From positions 248,001 through 312,000 of the forward strand of contig NW_002476163.1 in assembly GCF_000189635.1 (NCBI RefSeq): a stretch of DNA of 64,000 nt, in the 5' to 3' direction. The DNA is from Tetrahymena thermophila SB210. Its lineage: Eukaryota; Ciliophora; Oligohymenophorea; Hymenostomatida; Tetrahymenidae. This document shows, in pieces, positions 37,591 to 49,300 of this stretch (the first letter of the stretch is position 1; each line of letters opens with the position of its first letter). The notes beneath the pieces were generated by a model. That model saw nothing but the letters and a program-made list of their open reading frames with translations, ran no database searches and had not been told where the DNA came from. The position numbers and the translations under genes are program-made.

Positions 37591-38463
37591 GTTATTGTTT
37601 ATTTATACTTTATATATCAAATACCATTATCTATCTACAAATAAATTAATGAATAATCTTTTCTTTTTAATATTTTTAATAATTATCTATGTTTATTTCT
37701 TATTATTAATCTAATTAAGTTGAGAGACAAACAAACAAATAAATACTCAAAATTATACTTTGAAATATTTTTATCTTAAAAATACTTCAAATAAATAATT
37801 AATTACCTTTTACTTTAGATAAGTTTACTAAATTTTTTCTTTATAAAATTATAATTATAAGTTATTTTTAATTTTATATGTTAATAATATTTCAATAATT
37901 TGTTTAAGGTTATGCATCTAATTTTGAATTATTATTGATATACATACCATTTATTAATTCTAATATTTTTTTATTGTTTCAGTTTCTTTAAACATAATAA
38001 CATATCAGGTACTTTACAATATTATATATTTATTTACTTACAAAATCTTCAAAATTAAAAATATTTATTTATTTATATTGTTCTAATAAAATTTAATATT
38101 ATTTATTTCTTAAATTTATATGAATTAAAATGTATTTAAATGAAATAGTATTAAATTCATTAATATTTGAATAAATATTAAAAAATAGAATTTTATATTT
38201 TATTTACATTTTTTTTATAAAATTATACATACAACCTAAAAGAAAATTGCTTATTTGATCTAAACAAAAAATATTATTGGCATCTAGAAATTTCTAATTC
38301 AAATAGAATTACATCTATAAAAAATTATGTCTAATCTAATATAATTGCCTTCTAAAGTAAATGTTGTATTGAGATTATTAGTTATTTAACAGGCTAATTA
38401 ATTATTTTATATAATGAATTACGAAATAAATAAAATATTTTGATTTTAGTCATTTAATTAAAA
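37591..38463. other. Convergent intergenic region
   Basis: About 870 bp between the 3' ends of a plus gene and a minus gene. It is AT-rich with no coding signal, so it should hold only 3' UTRs and polyadenylation signals. Confidence 0.55.
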
Positions 38464-39675
38464 TCATAAAATATTATTATATATATAAAGTAGTCCCTTT
38501 TTAATACGTTGCTTAATATTTTAGTAAACAGAAGCTACTTTTTGCTTGTGGGTTAGAGTATAATATATTAATCCACTTAATGCTAAACCATAAATTGCCA
38601 TTTTCAGCTTTCCTTAGTAAAACTTTATATTATAATTAAGATATTCAATTATGGCTTATTTAGACCTAGCTATAAATTAAGGATTTTCCATTCTAAATGA
38701 TTATGATTTTGAATCAAAAACTAAGTCTCCAAGAAGACAAAATATTCCTCTTGCTTTTATACCAAGTTCACTATCTTGAACTCCTATTTAAATTCCATTA
38801 TAAAAAGGAAAGGGAGATAAAAGCAATGAACAAGCAAATAATATTCCGAGCTCTTTTTCTAATTTCATAATATCTTTTAAATTATAAATATGGTCTAAGC
38901 AATCTTCTGTTATGACAGTTTAACTTGAAAAGTTATTAACTAAAACTTTCATATCTTTTTATGTATCGTATAACTAGAACGAATTAACCCACTATTCCTT
39001 TACATCATGAATCGGATTTTATCTACTTTGGAGCATGTTATTAATAAAGAGTTTTTCTTTAAAATTCTTTTTGTATATCAGATACTCTGATTAATCAGCA
39101 TTTAACAAAAATTCTTGGCTATTTTCTGGCTATCCAAGTCTACCCATAACTAAAATACTATTAATTCTAACAGTAGTTTAGCCATTCTCCTTTATAAAAG
39201 TTATAGGGATATGCTCCTTTTCTGATTGGGTGTCTAACTAATAATATTTCTATATAGAATCATCTATAGTTTTCATAGATTTTTACAATCCTGCATCTAA
39301 GACCTACAACTTTTCTTTAATTTTGCTATAAATTTGATAGCTATCTAGTGAATTTTACTCTTCTGTATAAGAAAGAAAGTCTTTAATTTAAGAAGTGAGA
39401 TTATTTAAGTACTCATTCAGCTTCTTGTTTGATTATTATATTATTGATGGCGAATACACCAACTATTTTTAAAGGTGAGATCTTTTAAAGCTAGTATCAT
39501 ATATCTTATAGCTATACCAGATTATACTAACACTGCATCCTAAAGCAAAATATTTATTGAGTTTTAATCCGAATTATTTTGAAGTTATTTATTCTTCTTT
39601 TTTATCCTATTTTTCAGCCTCTAACTACTAGATAGATTGATTGGACTCTTAGATTTCTTAATTTTGATCTATCAT
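38464..39675 (-). CDS. Two-span membrane protein, weak resemblance to MUL1/GIDE membrane domain
   Basis: Intronless, 403 residues, stop TGA at 38466-38464. A charged N-terminal ~38 residues precede a first membrane span (about 42-60, YFALGCSVSIIWYSYKIY). A large soluble middle follows, then a second span near 362-380 (MAIYGLALSGLIYYTL) and a short basic tail. Before the second span lies a pattern (ARGIFCLLGDLVFDSKSQS, then a ENPQF and helix) that recalls the region ahead of the second span of MUL1/MAPL mitochondrial ubiquitin ligases. There is no RING finger after span 2, so it could not be a ligase itself. The similarity is by eye and weak. Topology suggests an organelle-membrane protein with the middle domain in one compartment. 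Neighbours give no further hint. Confidence 0.72.
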
Positions 39676-39981
39676 AAATATATATTACTCTTAATATTCT
39701 TCAATATATCTTTAAAAAATTGTTTACTCAAAATATTATTATTACATTAATAATAAATAATATTGAATGATATATTAGCATAAAAACAATTGTATTTCTT
39801 TTTTTTACACTCAAAGTGTAATACCTTAAAAAATTAGCTTTTTAACTAAACAAAGTAAAATAGCATTATAAAAAAAAAAATTATTTTAAAGAATAAATTT
39901 CATATTTTATTTTTTAATTATAAAAATATCAAATATATTAATAAATAAATAAATTTCAAAAATAGTTTTAAATGTTTAAAA

Positions 39982-40012
<31 letters not shown>

Positions 40013-40076
40013 ATAGCTTCTTTTTGAACATATTTTTAAGATAATACAATTTATAAAATAAATAAGTAAATGAAAT
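39676..40076. other. Intergenic with an (AAAT)n tract
   Basis: About 400 bp upstream of the minus gene at 39675. AT-rich; contains the AAAT microsatellite described separately. Confidence 0.5.
39978..40014. repeat. (AAAT)n microsatellite, about 9 copies
   Basis: A perfect AAAT tetranucleotide run of about 37 bp just downstream of the first of the three paralogous genes. No function is implied. Confidence 0.85.
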
Positions 40077-41213
40077 TCATTTTTGATTGCTGTAAAATTT
40101 TTCTAAAAAAAATTGAGCATTTGCATTATATTCCCAATCTTGCTCATTATCAAATACTCTCAAGTCAAATTTTTACTTAAATGCTTTCCTGTAAGAAAGA
40201 AGAAAGTCTATTTGATTTTAGCTTATCTCAAAGATTTACAAAATCATAAAATGCTGCATTTTAGTGTTAAATATATTTTTTAAAAGGGGATCATCGTTTT
40301 AGAAAATTAAAAACTTTGTTTTTGCATAGACATCTATACCATCAAATGTTTTAATTATAAAATCTTGTGGTTTTTATTAATCCCAAAAATTATTCTTCAA
40401 CTATAAAAATATACCAGTAATCCCAAATATTGTAGAGTGATATAAAACCTCTAAAATTCCTTTTCTCATCATGAACTGCTAAGCTTATTAAGGGTCAAGA
40501 CCAATAAGTGCAAGCAACAGTTCACTAGTTGAGCAATGAGTCATCTAATAATCAGCATTTTCATAATCAACTTTAAAAATATTGTATTTAAAAAAGCTCA
40601 TCTACCCTTCTTTGTACATTGTTTTAATTTATGTGTGCATTTTCTATACAAATTACTAGAAGCTTTCTTCGATAAGATTTCTAACCATATCAATTTACTT
40701 ATATTGTTATAGCATTTTTTATATGTTTTATAGTTCTTAAATTCTCTTTTTATGGTAAATAAGATGATTAGAGATAGTTCTTTATTCCTAGTTTGGTTAC
40801 TGAGATAAAAGATCTATGATATGATCAAAATTTCCTATACCATAGCTTAAAGTTTCAAAAACCATTTCTAATGTTGCTATTTCTTAATCATAATTAATGC
40901 AAACTATTTTTTTAAATTTATTATAATTTGAGAGTCTACTAAATTGACCATCTCCCCTTAAAGGAAGGATTACATCTCCTTTTATCAAAATAACACCATC
41001 ATTTAAATCATTTAAAAGCGAGCTACCAAAGTGATAAATATGCTTCACTTAATAATTTTATTACTTCAGCTCAAGACTATCTTTAACTTTTTTATCTTTT
41101 TTTATATGGTTTTACTTTTTTTATATACTTTTAAGAGTTGAAACTTAAATCTTTTGCTCTTATTCAGTTTCTATGAACTCATTTTATTCGATTGTTGCTT
41201 CATTAGTTGACAT
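40077..41213 (-). CDS. Paralogue 1 of a tandem three-gene family, 378 aa
   Basis: Intronless, 378 residues, stop TGA at 40079-40077. It shares three blocks, in the same order, with the genes at 42024 and 44487. Block 1 is LLALIGLDPQQAQQFMMRKG. Block 2 is IKTFDGIDVYAKTKFLIF. Block 3 is a C-terminal acidic-aromatic block FDNEQDWEYNANAQFFLEKF. The N-terminal ~60 residues are Lys/Gln-rich and could be a basic, coiled-coil-like leader. A helical region with Gln-rich repeats lies around 130-200. I do not recognise the family. The order basic helix then compact domain recalls bZIP-PAS-type regulators, but no bZIP consensus or PAS signature is clear, so this is only a possibility. No signal peptide or membrane span. 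Confidence 0.8.
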
Positions 41214-42023
41214 TTTAAGCTATTAAAGATAATGACTTATCTATTAATACTTTTAATTATAAATAATAAAATTGCAATTATATCCAATAATTAGATGATC
41301 TCAAATTAATTAAATTCTATCCAAACATTATTATAAACTATAAAAAAATTCCTAATTTTCTTTAAGATCACAAATATTATTAAATGTTTGAAAGGGCACA
41401 TTTGCGAATCATTATTAAACCATTAGAAATTTAATACATTACTTCTTATAATTAGAAAATTTTTTAAAAGCTAAATAAGTTGTGCATGAATAAAATATAA
41501 ATAAATTCATTAAAATATTATTTTAATTTATTATGAAAATTATTTTATGCATTAGCATTGCTTATTCTTGGATCTTTAAAATTGACGATAGTCTTTTCAT
41601 TAAAATTGAAAAGAAAGAATCATTTTTTGAATATTTTGTGTTGTCAAAGTCATAAAATTGCAAACAAATAAATGTAGTCCAAAACTTATATTCAGAGAAG
41701 ATTTATCAAAAAAATTGTTTATAAATCTTTCTTTAGCAATATTCTATTGTTAAAAATAACCAAATTAAAAATGATTTATATTGAGAGAGAAATTTAGCAT
41801 TCTAAAATTTTATATTAAAACCTTTAAAATTTCATAATTATTTTAATATTAAATTTGCAAAAATGGGAAATTCCAATCAATATTTTTAATAAAACAAATT
41901 GTATAAAAGACAATTTATAAATGAATAAATAAAGAAAGAAAGAAAATATGGTATAATTGCTTATATTAATACCAAATTAGTTAATAAATCTAGATAAAAG
42001 ATATAAAATTTTATATTTATTTC
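41214..42023. other. Intergenic between paralogues 1 and 2
   Basis: About 810 bp, AT-rich, holding the promoter of the gene at 41213 and the 3' flank of the gene at 42024. No pseudogene remnant of the family was recognised. Confidence 0.5.
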
Positions 42024-43319
42024 TCATAATTTATTTGGATAGAATTATTAAATGAATTATTTAGATTATGCAGCATAATCCCAATCTGATTCATTTTCCA
42101 ATTAGGTAAGATATTCAAAATTAGGTTCTTTTTTACGAATATCAACTAATTATCTAAGCATATTCGGAGTAATGTCATAGTCTACAACAATGAAAAATTC
42201 TGTTAATAATATTCCTCCTTTACGGGCTATCGTATTATCCATATTATAAAAGATATGAAAGTTGGTATTCACCTATAAATCAATTCCATCAAAAGTTTTT
42301 ATCATGCAGTATGATGAAAATTTTGTGATATTTTCATTATATAAGCTGAGGCAGTGCAATTCTATTCCAAATTCCTCCAGTGAAAAAACAAATTCAAACA
42401 TACCCTTACGCATTATAAATTATTAGGCTTACTCTTAGCTTACCCCTAAAATTGCTAGCAATAATTAGCTCATAGACATCTATTCAATCTCATAAGTTCC
42501 TTCTTAGTAATTAATTTTAATAAATTTTGTCTTGTAGAATTTAATAGTGTAGTCTTTTATCATTTAAAGCAACTAAGCTTAGCATTTTTATTTAAAATTC
42601 TGATAAACTATCTCACTAGCCTATACAAATTCCTAAAAATTAGGCATTTTCGATATAGATTACACGAATTATTTTAATCTATCTACTCTTTCTTGATGTC
42701 TAACAAGCTACTAAGCAATTTAGTACATTGTTTAATTGGGCTGACTGCTGCAGAATTATATCAATTCTCCAAAATGGTCAACGCCTTTTTAAAAAGTCGT
42801 CATGTGTATATTTAGTTAGTCAATATTTTTATCTATTACTAACTTAGCCATCTTCTTATATTTGTTAAAAGTTCCTATCCTTTAGAAGTCTTCGTGATTG
42901 AAGTTCATAAGGATATCACCATTTAACAAAAACTCTCTATTACAAAAAAGATACTTTTAAAGAGGTATATTAACAATTTAGAGTTTATGCATTTAATTAG
43001 GCTAATCTTCTACTACATTTACACTATTATTATTCACTAGTACTAATGTGCTATTTTCACATTTATTTTATGAAGGGCTTTCTTTCTCTCTTTCTTCTAA
43101 AGATGAGCTTTGCTATGTATTTTCATCTTCATATATTGATTGAGGGTGGCTTTAACATGAGGAATATGAATTTTATGAAGATGCTGATGGAGAGCTAAAA
43201 TTTATAACTAATTCATGATTTTGTAAATTTATTCCATATTCATCTACTGGCAGTTGTTAATTATAACTCATGTTGCTATATTGATGAAAATCTTCATGAA
43301 AAATAACTTCTTCTTCCAT
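42024..43319 (-). CDS. Paralogue 2 of the tandem three-gene family, 431 aa
   Basis: Intronless, 431 residues; stop TGA at 42026-42024. It carries the family blocks LLAILGVSQEQAQQFIMRKG, MIKTFDGIDLQVNTNFHIF and a C-terminal NESDWDYAAQSKQFIQQFY. It differs from its neighbours by an acidic Ser/Glu-rich N-terminal extension of roughly 130 residues in place of a basic one. Between about 160 and 260 it is helical and Gln-rich, like paralogue 1. Spacing to the flanking copies (0.8 and 1.2 kb) and shared orientation point to tandem duplication. Divergence outside the blocks is high, so the duplication is old. Function unknown. Confidence 0.8.
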
Positions 43320-44486
43320 TTATATTCTATTTTTTATTTTTGAGAAAACCCTTTTGTATACTTGTAATACTTATTTTATTTACTAATTAATGTATTTATT
43401 GATAAAAGCTTATGAATAATTAATTATATAAATCCAAATATATGGCTAGTACTAATAGGATTTAATTATCAGGAAACTTATAATATCACCAATACCAAAA
43501 TAATTATGGTAAAAAAAATGATACAAACTCAATTAAATTATACAATTAAACATATTTAATATAGAATTAATCTAATTTAAATTATTTAGTATATTAATAA
43601 AGAAAATTGAATTCTTTATTTTCTTTCTATCAATCGAAATATTTTTAAAACAGATTATTTACTTTTGGTAATTTTAGCCATTAGTTTCTATTAAATGAAT
43701 TAAATTAAATTTATTTTCAATTAAAATTTCAGTTTAAAATGATTTAATTTAAAATTAAAAAAAGATTTTAAATATTTTTAAGTTATTTAAAGATTCATGT
43801 TTAAAAATAGCATTTTTAAAATTTAAATTGATAACAGTTTACATTTTATTTTGAAAGATTTTATAATTGATAATTATACAGAATTCTATCTAAGAATGGA
43901 AGCAATCATATAGAAAAGAGCACAATATAAATGGGATATTCATAAAATATAAGAACTTATTTAAATAGACATCTAGAATTTTTTAGATTATATTTATATT
44001 ATTTTGTATTTTTACTCATTTTTTGATAATTTTGATAAAATTTTGATAAAATTTTTTGAACAAAATACTAATTAGCTTAATTAAATAGTAAGTTGTAATC
44101 TAACATTCTAGAAGAAAAAAAGAAAAAGTAAAAGCCTCTATGATAAGATATGATTAGGTATTATAAACAAACAAATTAAAAATTACACAATAAAATAGAT
44201 AACAAAATTTTTATTTTATTGTTTCAATTTAAAATAATTTTTTTCTTATAATTAAATATTTTTTATTAAAAAATTATTTAATGGTTGCATTCATACTTTT
44301 TATCAAATATAATTATTTTATTTAACTGAATCTATTAAAATTACATTAAAGAGCAATAATGAAAGAAAATTACTGATACATTTTAAATATAAAATTCTAT
44401 AAATATATTTTTGTTTTTTTGGATAACTTTAATAGGTTAATTTTTATTTACAACAATTTATTAGTAAAATTGTATTTTCATTTAAC
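43320..44486. other. Intergenic between paralogues 2 and 3
   Basis: About 1.17 kb of AT-rich sequence with homopolymer runs; no supported gene. Confidence 0.5.
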
Positions 44487-45596
44487 TCATAAGAAAAATC
44501 CTGATGTTTCTGAAAATGCAGTACTCAGCTAAGTTGGTACATCGTTAAAATATGCTATCTAACTTTATGTTTGTACCTTCTTTCTAGTAGAATCATAATA
44601 TCTAGAAATAAATTTTTCAACTTCCTCAGAGTAATCCCAGTCTTATTCATTTTCAAAGAGTTCAAAATTAAAAGCAGAGTTTTTTCTTATCTCCATCACT
44701 TGCTAAACCATAGTGTCGCTAACTTCAAAATCAGCTATCATGCAAAACTCAGTTCTGTCTAAAAGAGTGCTCGAGCCAGTAAGTAATTCATCATTAAAAA
44801 ATATACGATAGTTAATTTTTGCTTAAATAACTATTCCATCAAAAGTTCGAAGGGCTGTTTCAAAGCTAGTCTGCTATATTCTTTCACAAGCAATTTTTAA
44901 AAAAAATTTCACATGTTGACACATTTTTTAAACATTCGCTGAGTCAAATATACCCTTTCTCATAATAAACTATTATGCTTATTCTAAGTTAAGCCCCATC
45001 AAAGCAAGAAATAGCTCACTTATGTAATACTTTTTTATTTCATACATGAAATTTTCAGTGTTTATTTTTACTATTTTGAATGAATAAAATTTTAACTCTC
45101 CTTTTTCTTCCATTAACCTCACTTTTTATCTCATTTTTTCTTCAAAAGACTAAGAATTTTTCATAATTGTTTCTTTAAAAACCTCAAAATTTTCATTTGT
45201 CTTCATGCAGTCTGCTATCTAGATTTACTTATTGACAAATTATTAGTGTTTTTCTAAAATTAAACCAAATTCATGCATGTACTAGCAAGGATAATCCTTT
45301 AACATTTAGACAACATGTCTAAAATCAGAAATCCCGTCCACTGTATTAGTCATTTCTATTTCTAATTGTCTATTGCATTTTGAAAAATTGCAATAACTAA
45401 TCTTTTTAAAAATGTTTAATTTTGAGAATCTGTCTGACTCTATATTATCAAAAGTGACTATCGCATCACCTTTCATTATAAAAACTAAGTTTTAATTGAG
45501 ACACTTTTTTACTATTGGTTGAATTTACAATTCTTTTTTTACATATTTCTTTTCTTGTTCATCCTTTAATTCTCTTAACTTTCTTTTTAGATTCAT
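44487..45596 (-). CDS. Paralogue 3 of the tandem three-gene family, 369 aa
   Basis: Intronless, 369 residues; stop TGA at 44489-44487. Family blocks are LFLALMGLNLEQAQQFIMRKG-like (written here from residue ~200), LRTFDGIVIQAKINYRIFF and FENEQDWDYSEEVEKFISRY. The N-terminus is short and basic (MNLKRKLRELKDEQEKKY), closer to paralogue 1 than 2. About 35 residues follow the last block, a tail not present in the other two. A helical Gln-rich section lies between the N-terminus and block 1. No known domain is recognised. The start is the first ATG of the frame, and upstream sequence falls to pure A/T. Confidence 0.8.
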
Positions 45597-46338
45597 GGTT
45601 CTTTTTTAACTTTTTCAATTTAATGTTTTTTTGCTTGATTATTTTTATTGATAGATTTTGATTTCTTTACCACATATCAAATAAAATCATCTATCTAATT
45701 TCTTCAATAAAATAGATGATTACACTAATGTTAAATATCGAGAAAAAAAAATAACATATTTTAATAAAAAGGGAAATTCAAATTTCTCAAAGTATAAATT
45801 GAGCAATTTTCTAAGACTTAAATTATTAATGAGAAAAATAAAATATCTTCAGCTTTCTTCAAAGCTTATTTAGCATTATTTACTTATTTAATTTAATCAA
45901 ATATTTAAGTAATGTAACAAAAATATAATTTATTAAATGCATTTTTTATTAAAGGTACAAAAAGAGTTGGAAAATTTTATTAAAATGGGAAAAAAGATTT
46001 ATTTTGCCTTTTTCTAAAAATTTTGATTGGGTCTAGCCTTAATGTTAGATAAATTATATTAATATATTATTGAATAGCTTATAATTAATTATGTAGTTTA
46101 ATATATGTTAAAATAGATGGATAATTAAAATAATAAATGAATATTGTGATAAATGCAAAATATTAAATACTATATATAATACAAGGAGAAAAAATAGTAT
46201 AAGACAAAATAAATCAATAATAAAAAATAAAATTAATTTGTAGCTTCTTTTTAAATAATAAATTACTTAAAAAAAAATATTTTAATTGTAAAAAATTCAT
46301 TTCAATATAATATAAATAAATATATACAGTTTTTTTTA
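45597..46338. other. Intergenic upstream of paralogue 3
   Basis: About 740 bp, AT-rich, containing the promoter of the 45596 gene and the 3' flank of the WD40/coiled-coil gene. Confidence 0.5.
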
Positions 46339-49300
46339 TCATTGTTATATTTGATGAGGCTTTTGGCTTGTACTACGTACTATCCTGCTTTGAATAGTTA
46401 TATTTCCTACCTTACTTGCTATTACTTTTTCTGATATTTAATCTGAAAATTGGTTTAATTTTTCTTACTTCGGAAGTTGTTTGTTTATTATTTGCTAATT
46501 ACTTTCAAAGCTTTGGATCTAATTTAATTATTTCTTACTTTATTAGTTTTCCTTAGAAATGTATGAAAAAATAGTTTCATAATTCTCTTTAGATAGTTAA
46601 GTATCAAGAATATTTTAATTGGATTAAAATTAGATATTTTTATTTGTTTCAAAAGGCTATTTTGAATTCATATTTTCTATATCTGAAGCTGTTTAAAGTA
46701 TTTACTATAGAGATGGTGGCTGAGGATCATTAACAATTTTAATTAAATCCTCTCTACTTTAAGTACAAACTTGAGTTGGCTGAGGTATTTTAATTACTAT
46801 TTAACCATTTGTTTTAGACATAGGTGAAAATTAAGATTTAATTGGTGAAATTTATGTATTTGCAGTTTGATTGATAATTGATGTGTTATTTTATAGAATT
46901 GGCTTTTAAATACTTTCAAACGTACTTAAGCTTTTTTCTTTTATGTCAGGAGTAGCATTCTTACTATGAATTATTCTAAATGTAGAATTCTCTTAATTAA
47001 TATTAGTAGAGGTTTATGAATTCTAAAGATAAGTACTAGGCTTAGAATATGATTTCGATCTTATCACTCCTTAGCTATTCTTGGAAATGTTATTATTTAA
47101 TTTATAGCTCAATGACTCGTATATATCTTATTAATCAAACTCTGTGCTAGTTAGTTTGATTGAATTTGTTAGGTTATTATCAGTCTTCAAATGTTTATCA
47201 AATTAATCTTTCTTTATTGGAGTATTTAGAATTAGATTAGTTTACAATATTTTCTCAGTCATATTTGAGTTATTTGAGTTTGTAATACTCTTTTCTATTT
47301 AAGATTATTCTAATATTTTATCAACTTGGTTAAGATTACCTTTTTATGGGTATTAGGCATTTTTTAACAGTTTTGTGCTGTTCACTATTGTAGGTATTTT
47401 TGGCTCAGAAGTTGTTTGGTGATTTTCTGAGCTTTAAAATTTACTTTAATTTCTGTATGAGTATATTACCTTGTCAGTCAAAAAAGAAGATGAATTCTCT
47501 TTCTCTATTTAACTATCTTTCCTTGACTATTAATTAAATTATTATATTTTTAGAGGAGTTTCTTTGGATGGAGTAGTTATTTTTGTTATTGTTTTACCAG
47601 ACATCCTATTTTGTAGCCCATTTATTAATTACATAAGTTCCTTAATTCTATCTTGTGAATCCAGTATCATATTATCTTTTTCATTTATTTATTTTGAGAG
47701 CAGGTCAATATATGCATTTTTTTTTAAAGAATCCTCCACTTAAGATTCAATAATCATTTTTTAATTATCAAATGATTTCTAAAGTTCTTCTAATTAAATT
47801 TATTTATTTTGAAGAGCATCCTGTATTGTTTTCATTTATATTTATTATTCTTTATCTTTATTCTGCATTATGCTTTCTAAATTCTTAACTTGCTTGATGT
47901 AAATTAAATCCATATTAGTAAAGTATTTTCTTAAGTCTTAATTTATAGATTCAAAATCTTTCTTTAAATGCTACAAAACTAATTTGTTTGCTTCGTAGTT
48001 CTCTAAAATGATAAATATTTACTCAAATAGCTTTGCATACTTTTAATGAACCTTTTTGAGTTATTCATCCCTATCTTCTAATTTAAGTCTAAAAACATTT
48101 TATTCATTAATAAGCGTTTATCTATTTTCATTAATTTCACATTGCTAGTCTTAGAGTTATTATGTTATGAAATTATTATTAGAGGAACCCTACAATGTAA
48201 AATTGCTGCTTAACTATCCAAAGTTACTATTTAAAGGATTTTCTTAGATACTCTACTTATTGTTTTCATTTCGACTTGTTGTTAATTGGCTGCTTTGATT
48301 CACAAATTAATCTTTTAAATTCTAGCTAATTGTCTAATACTTCTTGAATTAATTTGAAAGAGTTTCGCTCTTTTTTAAATTTGATCTGTTGCTTAACAAC
48401 AAATTCAAATCATTGTTTGCATTTTGATTATTTACTTATACTAATAGAGAAGAATCCTGATTTTAATTTGATGGAGGCTATGACTGTTTTGTATTATCTA
48501 AAATTTTACATTAATAATATTTTAATTATTTTTAGCTTAAATTTTTAATTTAAGAATTAATTGAATACAGATTCACTAAAAATGTAATGTAATTTTGGTG
48601 ATATTTAAATAAAAACTAAACAATTTTACACTCTAATGGAGAAGCCAGAGAGGAAATAGGATGGCTTTCTGTTTAATATTAGCTTTTAATTCCACTTTTT
48701 TCATTCTAATTTTTTATTAATTAAATTATTTTAGAAATACTATATCAATCATAATAAAAAGAATTATTATTCAATTCTATTTACTTAACAAAATGTTTCT
48801 GCAACATTTTTGGAAGGTGATCTGCTAATTGTGTTTTCTTCTTTGTTAGATGATTGTGAATTAAAAGCATTTGGATTGAACTAATAGCACTCATTTATAC
48901 TCTAATTGAAAGAGTATTTAAAAAGTAGTATTTATCCATCAGTATCTCCTACTGCCAGACAGTTAGGATTTAATTTTATTATTGAATTTACTCTTGATGT
49001 GGTTGAGTAAATTACTGTAGAAATATTCATATTGATGTCATAAATAATAACATCTTAACCATCTCCTACACATAGATACCTAGAAGTTATTAACTCAACT
49101 GTATAAAGAGGATTTTTAAAACTAAATTCTTTGAATTGATTATTCTTTAAGTCCCAAATTCTTATTGATTTGTCGGAACCTCCACTAATTAAAGTATCTC
49201 TGTCTGCTAAATATTTCATGAAATAAACACTTTTGTTTGGCAGATGAGCTTGCAATTCTTTAACAAATTCACCACTCTACCAATTCCATATTTTAATTTA

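Noticed and set aside
48630-48704. Separate start (ATG at 48704) for a stand-alone coiled-coil gene
   Set aside because: The resulting leader is uncharacteristic and lies 44 bp after the preceding stop; the spliced one-gene model fits phases and composition better. Kept only as an alternative.
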